Shown one piece after another: positions 17,141-26,101 of a DNA stretch of 64,000 bases. Origin of the DNA: an uncultured Psychrobacillus sp. GTDB lineage: Bacteria > Bacillota > Bacilli > Bacillales_A > Planococcaceae. Under the pieces are notes generated by a model. That model did no database searches and was not told where the DNA came from. It saw only the letters and a program-made list of their open reading frames with translations. Position 1 is the first letter of the stretch. Each line of letters begins with the position of its first letter. The translations under genes and the position numbers were made by a program. Location of the stretch: positions 13,994 through 77,993 of the forward strand of contig CAKQHO010000005.1 in NCBI GenBank assembly GCA_934234185.1. The letters are read 5' to 3'.

Positions 17141-18154
17141 ATGACTAAGAAGGAGAAGGGGCTTACTGGCAAGCAAAAAGCGGCTCTTCTATTAATTTCA
17201 TTGGGACCAGAGGTATCAGCTTCGATTTATAAACATTTAAATGAGGAAGAGATTGAACGCTTGACCCTAGAGATATCCGGCGTAAAACGAGTAGAGCCGG
17301 AAATTAAAGAAGATATTATAGAGGAATTTCACCATATCGCTTTAGCGCAAGACTATATCTCCCAGGGCGGGATTGGATATGCTAAAACAGTTCTTGAAAA
17401 AGCTCTTGGTAGTGAGCATGCCCAAGCAATTATTAACAGACTAACCTCATCGTTGCAGGTAAGACCGTTTGATTTTGCTAGAAGAGCTGAACCAACTCAA
17501 TTATTTAACTTTATCCAAAATGAACATCCACAAACAATTGCACTTATATTATCTTATTTAGAGCCTCAGCAGGCAGGAGTGATTTTATCGTCCCTGCCAC
17601 AAGAGGTACAAGCAGACATTGCAAGAAGAATCGCAACCATGGACTCTACATCGCCAGAAGTCATTAGTGAGATAGAGTCGATTTTGGAAAGAAAGCTGTC
17701 TTCAACGGTTACCCAGGATTTCACAGAAACAGGCGGCGTAGATGCAGTAGTAGAAGTGTTGAATGGTGTCGATCGAACGACAGAAAAAACGATTCTCGAT
17801 GCACTGGAGATACAAGACCCAGAGCTTGCTGAAGAGATTAAGAAGAGAATGTTCGTATTCGAGGATATTGTTACATTGGATAACCGTTCCATTCAACGTG
17901 TTATTAGAGATTGCGAAAACGAAGACTTACTTTTATCTATGAAGGTTTCAAGTGATGAAGTAAAGGAAATTATTTTCCGAAACATGTCTGCTAGAATGGC
18001 AGAGACGTTTAAAGAGGAAATGGAGATTATGGGGCCAGTTCGTCTCCGTGACGTTGAGGAGGCACAAACTAGAATTGTGTCAGTAATCAGAAGGCTGGAG
18101 GACTCCGGAGAAATTATTATTGCTCGTGGTGGAGGGGATGACATCATTGTCTAG
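17141..18154 (+). CDS. fliG: Flagellar motor switch protein FliG
   Basis: C-ring component that contacts the MotA stator and sets torque direction. It has 337 residues: an N-terminal FliF-binding domain (LTGKQKAALLLISLGPEVSA), a middle EHPQTIALILSYLEPQQAGVILSSLP (EHPQ motif), and a C-terminal torque helix LRDVEEAQTRIVSVIRRLEDSGEI with the expected alternating charges. ATG 17141 has GGAGG at 17128-17132; ATG 17126 overlaps the fliF stop and lacks a site. Confidence 0.97.
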   Translation: MTKKEKGLTGKQKAALLLISLGPEVSASIYKHLNEEEIERLTLEISGVKRVEPEIKEDIIEEFHHIALAQDYISQGGIGYAKTVLEKALGSEHAQAIINRLTSSLQVRPFDFARRAEPTQLFNFIQNEHPQTIALILSYLEPQQAGVILSSLPQEVQADIARRIATMDSTSPEVISEIESILERKLSSTVTQDFTETGGVDAVVEVLNGVDRTTEKTILDALEIQDPELAEEIKKRMFVFEDIVTLDNRSIQRVIRDCENEDLLLSMKVSSDEVKEIIFRNMSARMAETFKEEMEIMGPVRLRDVEEAQTRIVSVIRRLEDSGEIIIARGGGDDIIV

Positions 18155-18917
18155 GATTTACCGAAACATACAGTTAGAGACGTCCTCTGAACAAGCAAAG
18201 CAAATTAGTATAAGAGACCTCTATCTAGAGCAAGCCTCAGAGGATAATGGGGAAGCAATAGCTGAAAATTTACTCAATCAGAGAGAAAAAAACATTGCTA
18301 TGCAAGAGAGTTCACTTGAGCAAAGACATAAACAGCTCATAGAACAAGAAGCATCTATCCAATCTTTTATACAAGCGGAAAAAGAAAAATGGCAATCAGA
18401 AAAGCAGGCATTACAGCAGGAGGCTTATGAAGAAGCATTTACCCAAGGAATTGAAGAGGGGCGTGCAAAAGGCTTCGCGGAGCTCCAAGAAGTTCTTCAG
18501 CAAGCAAACGCGGTAATGAGCGATGCATATGAAAATGCCGCTAGCTATATTCAACACCAGGAGCAAGTGATCCTAGAGCTGGCGATTAATGCAGCAGAAA
18601 GAATTATAGGGCAAAAGCTAGCGGATAGCCCTGATTATTTTCTTTCGGTCGTAAAGAGAGGCTTGAAGGAAGCGAGAGAGATGAAGGAAATTAAAATCTA
18701 TGTTTCCCCTTCTTTTTTCTCACTTGTTTCGACTAACAGAGAGGAACTTGCAGCCATTTTTCCTGTAGATGTACCATTTATGATTTTCGTAGATGAAGAG
18801 ATGAATGAAACAGATTGTTATATAGAAACAAACCATGGTCGGATAGTAGTTAGTATAGATGAACAATTAAAAGAACTGCGCAGAAAGCTTGTAGACATCT
18901 TAGAGAGTATGGAGTGA
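18138..18917 (+). CDS. fliH: Flagellar assembly protein FliH
   Basis: Regulator and stalk of the export ATPase FliI. The 259-residue protein has a long coiled coil (~30-110), an EEAFTQGIEEGRAKGFAEL glycine-repeat region, and a C-terminal VNAAERIIGQ-type domain similar to V/F-ATPase stator subunits. The start is uncertain: ATG 18138 abuts its own GGAGGGG site, while TTG 18147 sits at better spacing. It overlaps the end of fliG. Confidence 0.9.
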   Translation: MTSLSRIYRNIQLETSSEQAKQISIRDLYLEQASEDNGEAIAENLLNQREKNIAMQESSLEQRHKQLIEQEASIQSFIQAEKEKWQSEKQALQQEAYEEAFTQGIEEGRAKGFAELQEVLQQANAVMSDAYENAASYIQHQEQVILELAINAAERIIGQKLADSPDYFLSVVKRGLKEAREMKEIKIYVSPSFFSLVSTNREELAAIFPVDVPFMIFVDEEMNETDCYIETNHGRIVVSIDEQLKELRRKLVDILESME

Positions 18918-18922
18918 AACAG

Positions 18923-20245
18923 ATGAAAGCAAAAGACTTAGTCCAGCATATTTCCAAAATGCCCACCTTTAAAAAGTTTGGACGTGTTAGCCGGGTAGTT
19001 GGATTAATGATTGAGTCACAAGGGCCTGAGAGTTCCATAGGTGATGTCTGTAAAATTCATATTAACTCTCCAAAGAACGGTCATTCTGTCATCCTTGCAG
19101 AAGTAGTAGGCTTTCGAGAAGAAGTGGTAGTTTTAATGCCTTATACAAATATCCGTGAAATTTCTACCGGTTGTTTAGTAGAGGGGACGGGTAGTCCATT
19201 AGAAGTGAAGGTAGGACCTGAGCTCATCGGTAAGGTGCTTGATTCAATGGGGAATCCCATTGATGGGACGAGCCTTCCGAAAGGATTGCGTACGGTTGGT
19301 ACAGAGCAAGATCCACCAAACCCTCTTACTCGTCCGCCTATACATGATCAAATAGAGGTAGGGGTTAAAGCTATCGATGGGATTCTCACAGTAGGCAAGG
19401 GTCAGCGTGTTGGGATATTCGCTGGTTCTGGGGTAGGTAAGAGTACCCTTCTAGGGATGATTGCAAGAAATACCAACGCAGATTTAAATGTCATCGCTCT
19501 TATAGGAGAACGTGGCAGAGAGGTACGAGAATTTATTGAACGGGATCTTGGGAAAGAAGGCTTGGCAAAAACCATTGTAGTTGCTGCTACGTCAGATCAA
19601 CCTGCTTTAATGAGAATAAAAGGAGCCTTTACTGCAACCGCTATTGCCGAATATTTCCGTGATAAAGGATTAAATGTAATGTTAATGATGGATTCGGTCA
19701 CACGTGTTGCAATGGCCCAGCGAGAGATTGGATTAGCAGTAGGCGAACCGCCAGCAACGAGAGGGTATACCCCTTCTGTCTTTGCTATTTTGCCGAAGCT
19801 GCTTGAACGAACAGGTACCAATCAGCAAGGGACGATTACTGCATTTTATACGGTATTAGTTGATGGGGACGATATGAACGAGCCGATTGCTGATACTGTA
19901 CGAGGCATATTAGATGGTCATATTGTACTCGATCGTGCATTAGCAAATAAGGGACAATTCCCTGCCATTAATGTATTAAAAAGTATTAGCCGACTAATGA
20001 ACCATATCTCAGAGGAACAGCATGTGAAGGCTGCTGAACGTTTAAGGGAACTATATTTTACTTATCAAAAATCCGAGGATCTAATAAATATTGGTGCCTA
20101 TAAGCGTGGTACTTCCAAAGAAATAGATGAAGCAATCCAATATGAACCTTTAATCACGGCATTTTTAAAGCAAGGCTATTTAGAAAAGATTTCCTTTGAA
20201 GAAAGTGTCAGTGAATTAGTGAGTTTATCAGGTGGAGGTTCGTAA
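18923..20245 (+). CDS. fliI: Flagellar type III export ATPase FliI
   Basis: Energises protein export through the FlhA/FlhB gate; homologous to F1-beta. It has 440 residues, with P-loop GIFAGSGVGKST, ALIGERGREVREFIE, Walker B VMLMMDSVTRVAMAQRE and GEPPATRGYTPSVFA. The start ATG 18923 is eight bases from GGAG (18911-18914); GTG 18914 overlaps the fliH stop. The stop overlaps fliJ (TAATG). Confidence 0.97.
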   Translation: MKAKDLVQHISKMPTFKKFGRVSRVVGLMIESQGPESSIGDVCKIHINSPKNGHSVILAEVVGFREEVVVLMPYTNIREISTGCLVEGTGSPLEVKVGPELIGKVLDSMGNPIDGTSLPKGLRTVGTEQDPPNPLTRPPIHDQIEVGVKAIDGILTVGKGQRVGIFAGSGVGKSTLLGMIARNTNADLNVIALIGERGREVREFIERDLGKEGLAKTIVVAATSDQPALMRIKGAFTATAIAEYFRDKGLNVMLMMDSVTRVAMAQREIGLAVGEPPATRGYTPSVFAILPKLLERTGTNQQGTITAFYTVLVDGDDMNEPIADTVRGILDGHIVLDRALANKGQFPAINVLKSISRLMNHISEEQHVKAAERLRELYFTYQKSEDLINIGAYKRGTSKEIDEAIQYEPLITAFLKQGYLEKISFEESVSELVSLSGGGS

Positions 20246-20694
20246 TGGTTTCATTTCAATATAAATTTTCAAAAGTGCTAACTGTAAAAGAACAAGAAAA
20301 GTCTGAAACAGAAATTGCCTATAAAGAATCTGTAAATGCTTTTGAAAAGGTCGCAACAGAACTATATAACCTTCTGAAAAAGCGAGAGGATACGCTAGAC
20401 CAACAAAACAGTCGACTTAGCAATGGACTTTCGGTTGATGGTATACACCATTATGTTCACTATTTAGATGCGTTGCAAAAGAGAATTGAAATACTTCAAA
20501 AAGAAGTAATTCAGGCCCGCACCAAAATGAATTGGTATGAAGAGCGACTTTTAGAAAAATCCTTAGAGGTTCGTAAGTATGAAAAAATAAAAGAAAAAGA
20601 TCTAGAAAGCTATCAGATGGAACAGCAAAGACTAGAATCTATCTTTTTAGATGAAATATCCTCGTTAAAGTTTCAAAACAAAGAGATTAGGTGA
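20245..20694 (+). CDS. fliJ: Flagellar export chaperone/central stalk FliJ
   Basis: A 149-residue almost wholly coiled-coil protein, as expected for FliJ, the gamma-like stalk of the FliI hexamer. The N-terminus FQYKFSKVLTVKEQEKSETEIAYK matches the family. Its position between fliI and ylxF, and the one-base overlap with fliI, support the call. Confidence 0.93.
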   Translation: MVSFQYKFSKVLTVKEQEKSETEIAYKESVNAFEKVATELYNLLKKREDTLDQQNSRLSNGLSVDGIHHYVHYLDALQKRIEILQKEVIQARTKMNWYEERLLEKSLEVRKYEKIKEKDLESYQMEQQRLESIFLDEISSLKFQNKEIR

Positions 20695-20701
20695 GTAAAG
20701 T

Positions 20702-21301
20702 ATGGCTAAACCCAAAAAAGTGAATAAAAGTACACAAGTTCATCATTCTGAGTCAACCAAAATAAGTAAGGTAAAAATGTTTTTCTATTGGTTTATCATA
20801 CCATTCTTGTTTGCTTTAGCTCTCTTATTAGGCTTTGCTCAAATTACTAATGTTAATATTTTTGAAAAAGCGAAAGAGCTATCTAGTTTTGGACAAGAAG
20901 AAGATAAGGTAGACGAGGCTAAGAATAATCGTCTAGAAGACCGGGTTGTTACTTTACAAGCTGAAATTCAAGAAAAGGAAGTTCAAATCGATCGACTGCA
21001 GCAGCAAATGGAGAAGTCGAAGCAATCTAATGAGTCTCTATTGATTGAACAACAAAGATTGTTAGAAGAAATTGAAAGTTTGCAAAGACAAAAAGAGGGC
21101 TCTAAAAGAGAATTTACAGAAGTGGTATCCACCTTTGAAAGTATGTCCGCTAAAACTGCTGCACCAGTCATTACGAATATGAGCGATGCAGAGGCCCTAA
21201 GGATATTAACTAGTCTTAAGCCTGAAACAGTAGCCAAAATATATGAAAAGATGTCGCCAGAGGATGCCGCAAAATATGTAGAACTCATGTCTCAGCAATA
21301 A
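20702..21301 (+). CDS. ylxF: YlxF, MotE-like membrane protein
   Basis: A 199-residue protein with a cytoplasmic basic start, one transmembrane segment (~25-48), a coiled coil (~70-135) and a C-terminal domain AEALRILTSLKPETVAKIYEKMSPEDAAKYVELM. That last domain resembles the MgtE N-terminal/MotE fold. It has a family-typical position between fliJ and fliK. The role in Bacillus is poorly defined; MotE in rhizobia is a motor chaperone. Confidence 0.85.
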   Translation: MAKPKKVNKSTQVHHSESTKISKVKMFFYWFIIPFLFALALLLGFAQITNVNIFEKAKELSSFGQEEDKVDEAKNNRLEDRVVTLQAEIQEKEVQIDRLQQQMEKSKQSNESLLIEQQRLLEEIESLQRQKEGSKREFTEVVSTFESMSAKTAAPVITNMSDAEALRILTSLKPETVAKIYEKMSPEDAAKYVELMSQQ

Positions 21302-21330
21302 TGCTAGTAACTTTGAAGGGAGGTGAAACA

Positions 21331-22482
21331 ATGAATATCGCAGCAGTGACAGCACAAAACAACATAGTTATGGGCTCCACTAATCAACCAATGAATAAAC
21401 AAGCTTTCGGTCAAGTATTTGGACAGCTTATATCAAGTCCTCTTGTCCAAACGGAGTTGAATGAACAACCTTCCGTGACAGATGAGCTGCTTTCTCTTTT
21501 AAATCTAAGCTCTCTAGAAGAGCTAGAGGAATTAGTAAACGAAAACCCTGTTACTGTAGACAAACTGCAAGAGCTGTTTTCTGATTTAGTGGAGACTGAT
21601 TCGTCAGACGTAGAAGCTATAGAAGATATATGGGATGTATTAGCTGGAATCCTGGTGCAGTCAAACAAGTTACAGGAATCCATTGTAGCAGCTGTTCAGC
21701 CTGGTCAAATAAAGAAAGAGCAAGCGATTCAGATGGTAGAGCTATTAAAAACTATTCAATTAACTGGTAAGAATTCAGATTTGACGATGAAACAGGAATC
21801 TTCCTTGTTCGATCTTACTCAGTTATTGGAGTCAATCAAAGAAGAAATCACAAGTAATGTGAAGGCAGAGGTGCCATCTTCGCTACAGGCAATTAAAGCG
21901 TTACAGTCACAAAAACATCTTCTAAAGATAATTTCTCAACCGATTACTACTGACCCAGTAGTAGAGGTAAAGGAGATCATAAGTACTCAGGGGCAAGTTT
22001 CAAGTCTTACGCAAACTAAGGTAGACACAGTAACGATTACCCTTCCAACAGAGAAGTCGTCTCAATCAGAGGAATTTGTCAAAGAGCTGCAAAAGCTTAT
22101 GAACAGAGTCCAGCTTGGTCAGACTGGCGGGACAAATAGATTAGTCGTAAAGCTGTATCCTGAGCAATTGGGAACTGTCCGCATAGAATTAATTCAAAAA
22201 GACGGTGTGCTAACTGCTAAAATGCTAGCGAGCACGGCACTTGGAAAAGAACTGTTAGATACGCATTCATCACAATTAAGAAACGGTTTAGCTGGTCAGA
22301 ATATCCAACTCGAAAAGCTAGAAGTTAGTATGGCTTTACAGGATACAAGTAGGCAAGAACGTCAGCAAAGCTTCGATGGTGCCTTTAAACAGCAGCATCA
22401 GCACCAGCAGGAGGAAGAACAGAACAGTCAGGAAGATGTTCCCGTGTCGTTCCAAGATTTACTAAATGGAATAGAGGTATAA
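21331..22482 (+). CDS. fliK: Flagellar hook-length control protein FliK
   Basis: Secreted molecular ruler that tells FlhB to switch from hook to filament export. The 383-residue protein has a variable Gln/Glu/Ser-rich N-terminal half. The Flg_hook C-terminal domain (~250-345) carries the conserved RLVVKLYPEQLGTVRIELIQKDGVLTAKMLA. The tail is Gln/His-rich. ATG 21331 has a perfect GGGAGGTG site; the earlier in-frame ATG 21301 overlaps the ylxF stop. Confidence 0.93.
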   Translation: MNIAAVTAQNNIVMGSTNQPMNKQAFGQVFGQLISSPLVQTELNEQPSVTDELLSLLNLSSLEELEELVNENPVTVDKLQELFSDLVETDSSDVEAIEDIWDVLAGILVQSNKLQESIVAAVQPGQIKKEQAIQMVELLKTIQLTGKNSDLTMKQESSLFDLTQLLESIKEEITSNVKAEVPSSLQAIKALQSQKHLLKIISQPITTDPVVEVKEIISTQGQVSSLTQTKVDTVTITLPTEKSSQSEEFVKELQKLMNRVQLGQTGGTNRLVVKLYPEQLGTVRIELIQKDGVLTAKMLASTALGKELLDTHSSQLRNGLAGQNIQLEKLEVSMALQDTSRQERQQSFDGAFKQQHQHQQEEEQNSQEDVPVSFQDLLNGIEV

Positions 22483-22484
22483 GA

Positions 22485-23123
22485 ATGACTACTTATCAAC
22501 CAATTACTAGTAGTATGTATTTGTCTCAACAGCAAACAACTAGAACTACTGGAAACGGGTCACTAGGAAAAGATGAATTTCTTAAAATTTTGATGGCTCA
22601 GCTCCAAAATCAAGATCCTACTAATCCGATGAAGGACAATGAATTTATCGCTCAAATGGCACAGTTTTCTTCTTTAGAGCAAATGACTAATATGACTTCG
22701 GCGTTTGAAAAATATGCAGAGGCACAAAATCAAACCCAAATGATTCAATATAGTAATTTTGTCGGCAAGGAAGTAAAGTGGCACGAAATAACAGATAAAA
22801 AGAATGATAAGGGTGAATTTATCATTCAAGAGGGTACAGGAGCAATAACAGCAGTCAGATTTGTGGATGGTGGAGTAGAGTTTACATTAGCAGACGGAAA
22901 AAAAATTACACCAGGTAATATTTCCGAGGTTATGTATTCCAGTGGCTCCTCGAATAGTCTAGTGGACGCTAGTATGATGATTGGCAAAACAATTGACTAT
23001 ATGGTGGGAGAAAGCACAAGCTCAGGTACGATAGAATCCGTCTCAAAGAAGGATGGAAAAATAGTGTATAACCTTTCGGATGGAACTTCTGTTAGTGCAG
23101 AACAAATAACATCTATAAAATAG
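22485..23123 (+). CDS. flgD: Hook-cap/scaffold protein FlgD
   Basis: Caps the growing hook. It has 212 residues with the FlgD N-terminal signature LGKDEFLKILMAQLQNQDPTNPMKDNEFIAQMAQFSSLEQM. The C-terminal half is a short beta-rich region (KVTPGN, SDGTSVSAEQITSI) in place of the full FlgD Ig-like domain. It is two bases after fliK. Confidence 0.95.
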   Translation: MTTYQPITSSMYLSQQQTTRTTGNGSLGKDEFLKILMAQLQNQDPTNPMKDNEFIAQMAQFSSLEQMTNMTSAFEKYAEAQNQTQMIQYSNFVGKEVKWHEITDKKNDKGEFIIQEGTGAITAVRFVDGGVEFTLADGKKITPGNISEVMYSSGSSNSLVDASMMIGKTIDYMVGESTSSGTIESVSKKDGKIVYNLSDGTSVSAEQITSIK

Positions 23124-23138
23124 AACGGAGTTAGGGCG

Positions 23139-23519
23139 ATGGACAAAATGATGATTAATCGAGTCCCTCTGCAGCCAGTAATCCGTCAGCCTATTTCAAC
23201 CAAACAAGTTACTTCGCCAAGGCAAACGTTTTTGCAGCATTTACAGGATGCTAAGGAAAGCACACAATTGAAGGTTAGCAAGCATGCAAGCCAGCGCCTA
23301 GCTGAACGGAATATTCATATATCCGATGCCCAGTGGCAGCTTGTAAGTGATAAGGTTTCGGAAGCACGATTGAAGGGTGTCAATGATTCCTTAGTGTTGA
23401 TGGATCAAGCAGCATTAATTGTCAGTGCAAAAAACTCGACGGTAATTACTGCAATGGATCGCAGGGAAGCGACAAATCAATTATTTACAAATATAGATGG
23501 CACTATCGTGCTAGGATAG
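23139..23519 (+). CDS. Flagellar operon protein of the TIGR02530 type
   Basis: A 126-residue protein in the place between flgD and the hook gene where many bacilli encode an uncharacterised flagellar operon protein. The core KHASQRLAERNIHISDAQWQLVSDKVSEARLKGVNDSLVLMD and the end VITAMDRREATNQLFTNIDGTIVL match that family as I know it. It is soluble, with no signal peptide or known catalytic motif. Its role in hook assembly is inferred from position only. Confidence 0.8.
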   Translation: MDKMMINRVPLQPVIRQPISTKQVTSPRQTFLQHLQDAKESTQLKVSKHASQRLAERNIHISDAQWQLVSDKVSEARLKGVNDSLVLMDQAALIVSAKNSTVITAMDRREATNQLFTNIDGTIVLG

Positions 23520-23591
23520 CAGGACCTATATAGGATGCTATGTGCTGTGGAATGAAAGAAGCAGCACTTAATTTGAAGGGAGAAAATAAGA

Positions 23592-24377
23592 ATGATTCGC
23601 TCAATGTACTCAGGTATTTCAGGTATAAAAAACTTTCAAACGAAATTAGACGTAATAGGTAATAATATTTCCAATGTAAATACGTACGGATTTAAAAAAG
23701 GACGTACTATTTTTAAGGATTTGGTATCTCAAACTACTGCTGGTGCTACTGGCGCAACAGATACACGCGGCGGTATTAACCCGAAGCAGGTAGGCTTAGG
23801 AAGTCAGCTTGCAGCTGTCGATACGCTGCACACCTCTGGTTCTCTACAGTCAACAGGAAATACATTAGACTTAGCTATTTCTGGAGATGGTTTCTTCCAA
23901 GTAGCGGAAAACGGTAGCACAGATATATTCTATACAAGAGCAGGTAACTTTTACTTAGATACTGATGGAAATATCGTGAACTCAGAAGGATTATTTTTAG
24001 TAGGAACTACTCCTATTCCGACTGATGCAAAAAGTATGTCAATTGGTGCTGATGGTACAGTGACGTATGTTGCAGCTGATGGATCCCTTGGAAATGCTGG
24101 ACAAATTGAAATTGCAAAATTTTCAAATCCAGGAGGGCTTACTAAGGCGGGAGCTAATTATTATCAGCAATCTCCAGCTTCAGGAGACCCATTAGCGGGT
24201 GCTCCACTATTAGAGGGCAGGGGCTCAGTACAATCCGGATTTTTAGAAATGTCTAATGTAGACCTTTCTGAAGAATTCACAGAAATGATTGTAGCTCAGC
24301 GTGGATTCCAAGCAAATACACGGATCATCACGACTTCCGATCAAATCCTAGAGGAATTAGTAAACTTAAAACGATAA
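23592..24377 (+). CDS. flgE: Flagellar hook protein FlgE (often annotated FlgG)
   Basis: Axial protein of 261 residues. It has the N-terminal MYSGISGIKNFQTKLDVIGNNISNVNTYGFKK signature, a central beta domain (LDLAISGDGFFQV, FYTRAGNFYLDTDGNIV) and C-terminal MIVAQRGFQANTRIITTSDQILEELVNLKR. In B. subtilis the gene at this locus encodes the hook, although sequence pipelines often call it the distal rod protein FlgG; the short length fits both. Its position after flgD supports hook. Confidence 0.88.
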   Translation: MIRSMYSGISGIKNFQTKLDVIGNNISNVNTYGFKKGRTIFKDLVSQTTAGATGATDTRGGINPKQVGLGSQLAAVDTLHTSGSLQSTGNTLDLAISGDGFFQVAENGSTDIFYTRAGNFYLDTDGNIVNSEGLFLVGTTPIPTDAKSMSIGADGTVTYVAADGSLGNAGQIEIAKFSNPGGLTKAGANYYQQSPASGDPLAGAPLLEGRGSVQSGFLEMSNVDLSEEFTEMIVAQRGFQANTRIITTSDQILEELVNLKR

Positions 24378-24384
24378 TATTCGT

Positions 24385-24428
24385 AAGGGAGGGTTGGGCC
24401 GTTCCTTAGTGCCCGGCCCTTTTATATG
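24385..24428 (+). promoter_or_regulatory. Hairpin-split ribosome-binding site of swrD (flbD)
   Basis: AAGGGAGGG (24385-24393) is the only good Shine-Dalgarno sequence before the ATG at 24426, but it is 32 bases away. Between them GGGCCG (24396-24401) pairs with CGGCCC (24414-24419). If this folds, only eight unpaired bases (TT and TTTTAT) separate the site from the start codon. The same hairpin plus TTTT could instead act as a weak terminator. Confidence 0.55.
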
Positions 24429-24650
24429 ATTCACTTAACTAGATTGAATGGTAAAGAATTCACGTTGAATGCACTATACATAGAGACAGTAGAATCTTTT
24501 CCAGATACAACAATCACGCTAACCAACGGTCATAAATATGTAGCACTGGAAAGCAGAGAACAGGTAGCCGAAAAGATTTTACAATTTTATCAATCCATAC
24601 ATATTTTATCGAATCCCCATATAAGAGGTGATCATCATGAAGAACAATAA
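24426..24650 (+). CDS. swrD: SwrD/FlbD flagellar protein
   Basis: A 74-residue protein of the FlbD family. MIHLTRLNGKEFTLNALYIETVESFPDTTITLTNGHKYVALES is the conserved core. In B. subtilis SwrD (YlzI) raises flagellar motor power and is needed for swarming. It is located between the hook gene and fliL as expected. The last 14 bases overlap the fliL start region. Its unusual translation start is described separately. Confidence 0.9.
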   Translation: MIHLTRLNGKEFTLNALYIETVESFPDTTITLTNGHKYVALESREQVAEKILQFYQSIHILSNPHIRGDHHEEQ

Positions 24651-25071
24651 CAAACTACTAACGATTATGCTCATTATTTTAGTATCTATTACCCTAGTAG
24701 GAGTCGTATTTCTAGTGGTATTTTTCCAACTGAATAAAGGAGAGGAAAACGAGGAGCCGACTATCGACGAAATTATCGAGGCTTCCATTGATATACCAGA
24801 GATTACAACAAACTTAGCTGGTAATAAGTTCATCCGCATTTCCTTAAAGGTTCAAACAGATAGCTCAAAAAGTGCTGAAGAGCTTGCAAAGAGAGATTTC
24901 CAAGTGAAAAATATCATCATCACAGAACTATCTGAAATGACACCGGAGGACTTGGAAGGAAAAGAAGGGAAAATAGCCTTCGAATCTTCGTTAAAAACGA
25001 AGATCAATGAATTGATGAGTGAAGGAAGAAACATTCAACAAGTTTATATTACATCCTATATCATTCAGTAG
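24637..25071 (+). CDS. fliL: Flagellar basal-body-associated protein FliL
   Basis: Single-pass membrane protein around the stator. It has 144 residues: a transmembrane segment at ~8-30, then an extracellular stomatin-like domain (ITTNLAGNKFIRISLKVQTDS, DFQVKNIIITELSEMTPEDLEGKEGK, INELMSEGRNIQQVYITSYIIQ). ATG 24637 is seven bases after AGAGGTG; GTG 24628 overlaps that site. Confidence 0.95.
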   Translation: MKNNNKLLTIMLIILVSITLVGVVFLVVFFQLNKGEENEEPTIDEIIEASIDIPEITTNLAGNKFIRISLKVQTDSSKSAEELAKRDFQVKNIIITELSEMTPEDLEGKEGKIAFESSLKTKINELMSEGRNIQQVYITSYIIQ

Positions 25072-25102
25072 GATAAGTTAATCGGAAACGGAGGTGGGCA
25101 AA

Positions 25103-26101
25103 TTGGCGGGAGATATTTTATCTCAATCAGAAATAGATGCGTTGTTAAGCGCTCTTTCAACAGGAGAAATGACAGCAGATGAAATGAAGTCCGAACAAGA
25201 AGCAAAAAAAGTGCGAGTATATGATTTTAAAAGAGCACTTCGTTTTTCGAAGGACCAAATAAGAAGCTTAACACGTATCCATGAAAACTTTGCTCGTCTA
25301 TTGACAACATTTTTCTCTGCCCAGTTAAGAACCTATGTGCAAATCTCAGTTGTATCGGTTGATCAAATCCCCTTTGAGGAATTTATACGGTCGGTTCCAC
25401 ATATGACATTGATCAATGTCTTTGAGGTGCAGCCGCTCGAAGGAAATATTTTGATGGAAATCAACCCGAATATTGCCTATTCCATGCTAGATTTGTTGAT
25501 GGGTGGAAAAGGACAGAGCCATACAAAAACGGATAGTCTTACAGAAATTGAAACGAAGATTATGACGAATCTTTTTGAACGCTCCTTTGACAATCTACGA
25601 GAGGCATGGGCTAACATTGCGGATATCGACCCTGTATTAACGGAGCTTGAAGTCAATCCTCAGTTCCTTCAAATGATATCTCCTAACGAAACCGTAGTTG
25701 TAATTTCTTTTAATACGGTCATAGGAGAAACAAGTGGAATGATTAATATCTGTATACCACATGTTGTGTTAGAGCCAATCGTACCAAACCTATCTGTTAG
25801 GTATTGGATGCAGACAAACAAAAAGGAAGTTTCCCCGGAGCAATTCCAGGTCCTGCGTAAACAAGTTAAGTCTGCTAAGCTCCCTGTAGTTGCCGAGCTA
25901 GGCTCTACAGATATTACGATGGAGGATTTATTATATTTACAGCTTGGCGATGTGATACAGTTAAATTCCAAAATAGAAGATCCATTGACTATTAAGGTTG
26001 GGGATATTCCTAAATTTAGTGGTCAGCCAGGTAAGCTAAAGAAACGAATGGCAATTCAAATAATCGAAACTTTGAAAGGAGGAGAGGATGATGATGAGTG
26101 A
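25103..26101 (+). CDS. fliM: Flagellar motor switch protein FliM
   Basis: C-ring protein bound by CheY-P. It has 332 residues, the B. subtilis length. The N-terminal CheY-binding peptide is LSQSEIDALLSALSTGE, then a CheC-like middle domain and a C-terminal FliN-like domain (VAELGSTDITMEDLLYLQLGDVIQLNSKIEDPLTIKVG). The start is TTG 25103, eight bases after GGAGG (25090-25094); GTG 25094 lies inside that site. It overlaps fliY by eight bases. Confidence 0.96.
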   Translation: MAGDILSQSEIDALLSALSTGEMTADEMKSEQEAKKVRVYDFKRALRFSKDQIRSLTRIHENFARLLTTFFSAQLRTYVQISVVSVDQIPFEEFIRSVPHMTLINVFEVQPLEGNILMEINPNIAYSMLDLLMGGKGQSHTKTDSLTEIETKIMTNLFERSFDNLREAWANIADIDPVLTELEVNPQFLQMISPNETVVVISFNTVIGETSGMINICIPHVVLEPIVPNLSVRYWMQTNKKEVSPEQFQVLRKQVKSAKLPVVAELGSTDITMEDLLYLQLGDVIQLNSKIEDPLTIKVGDIPKFSGQPGKLKKRMAIQIIETLKGGEDDDE

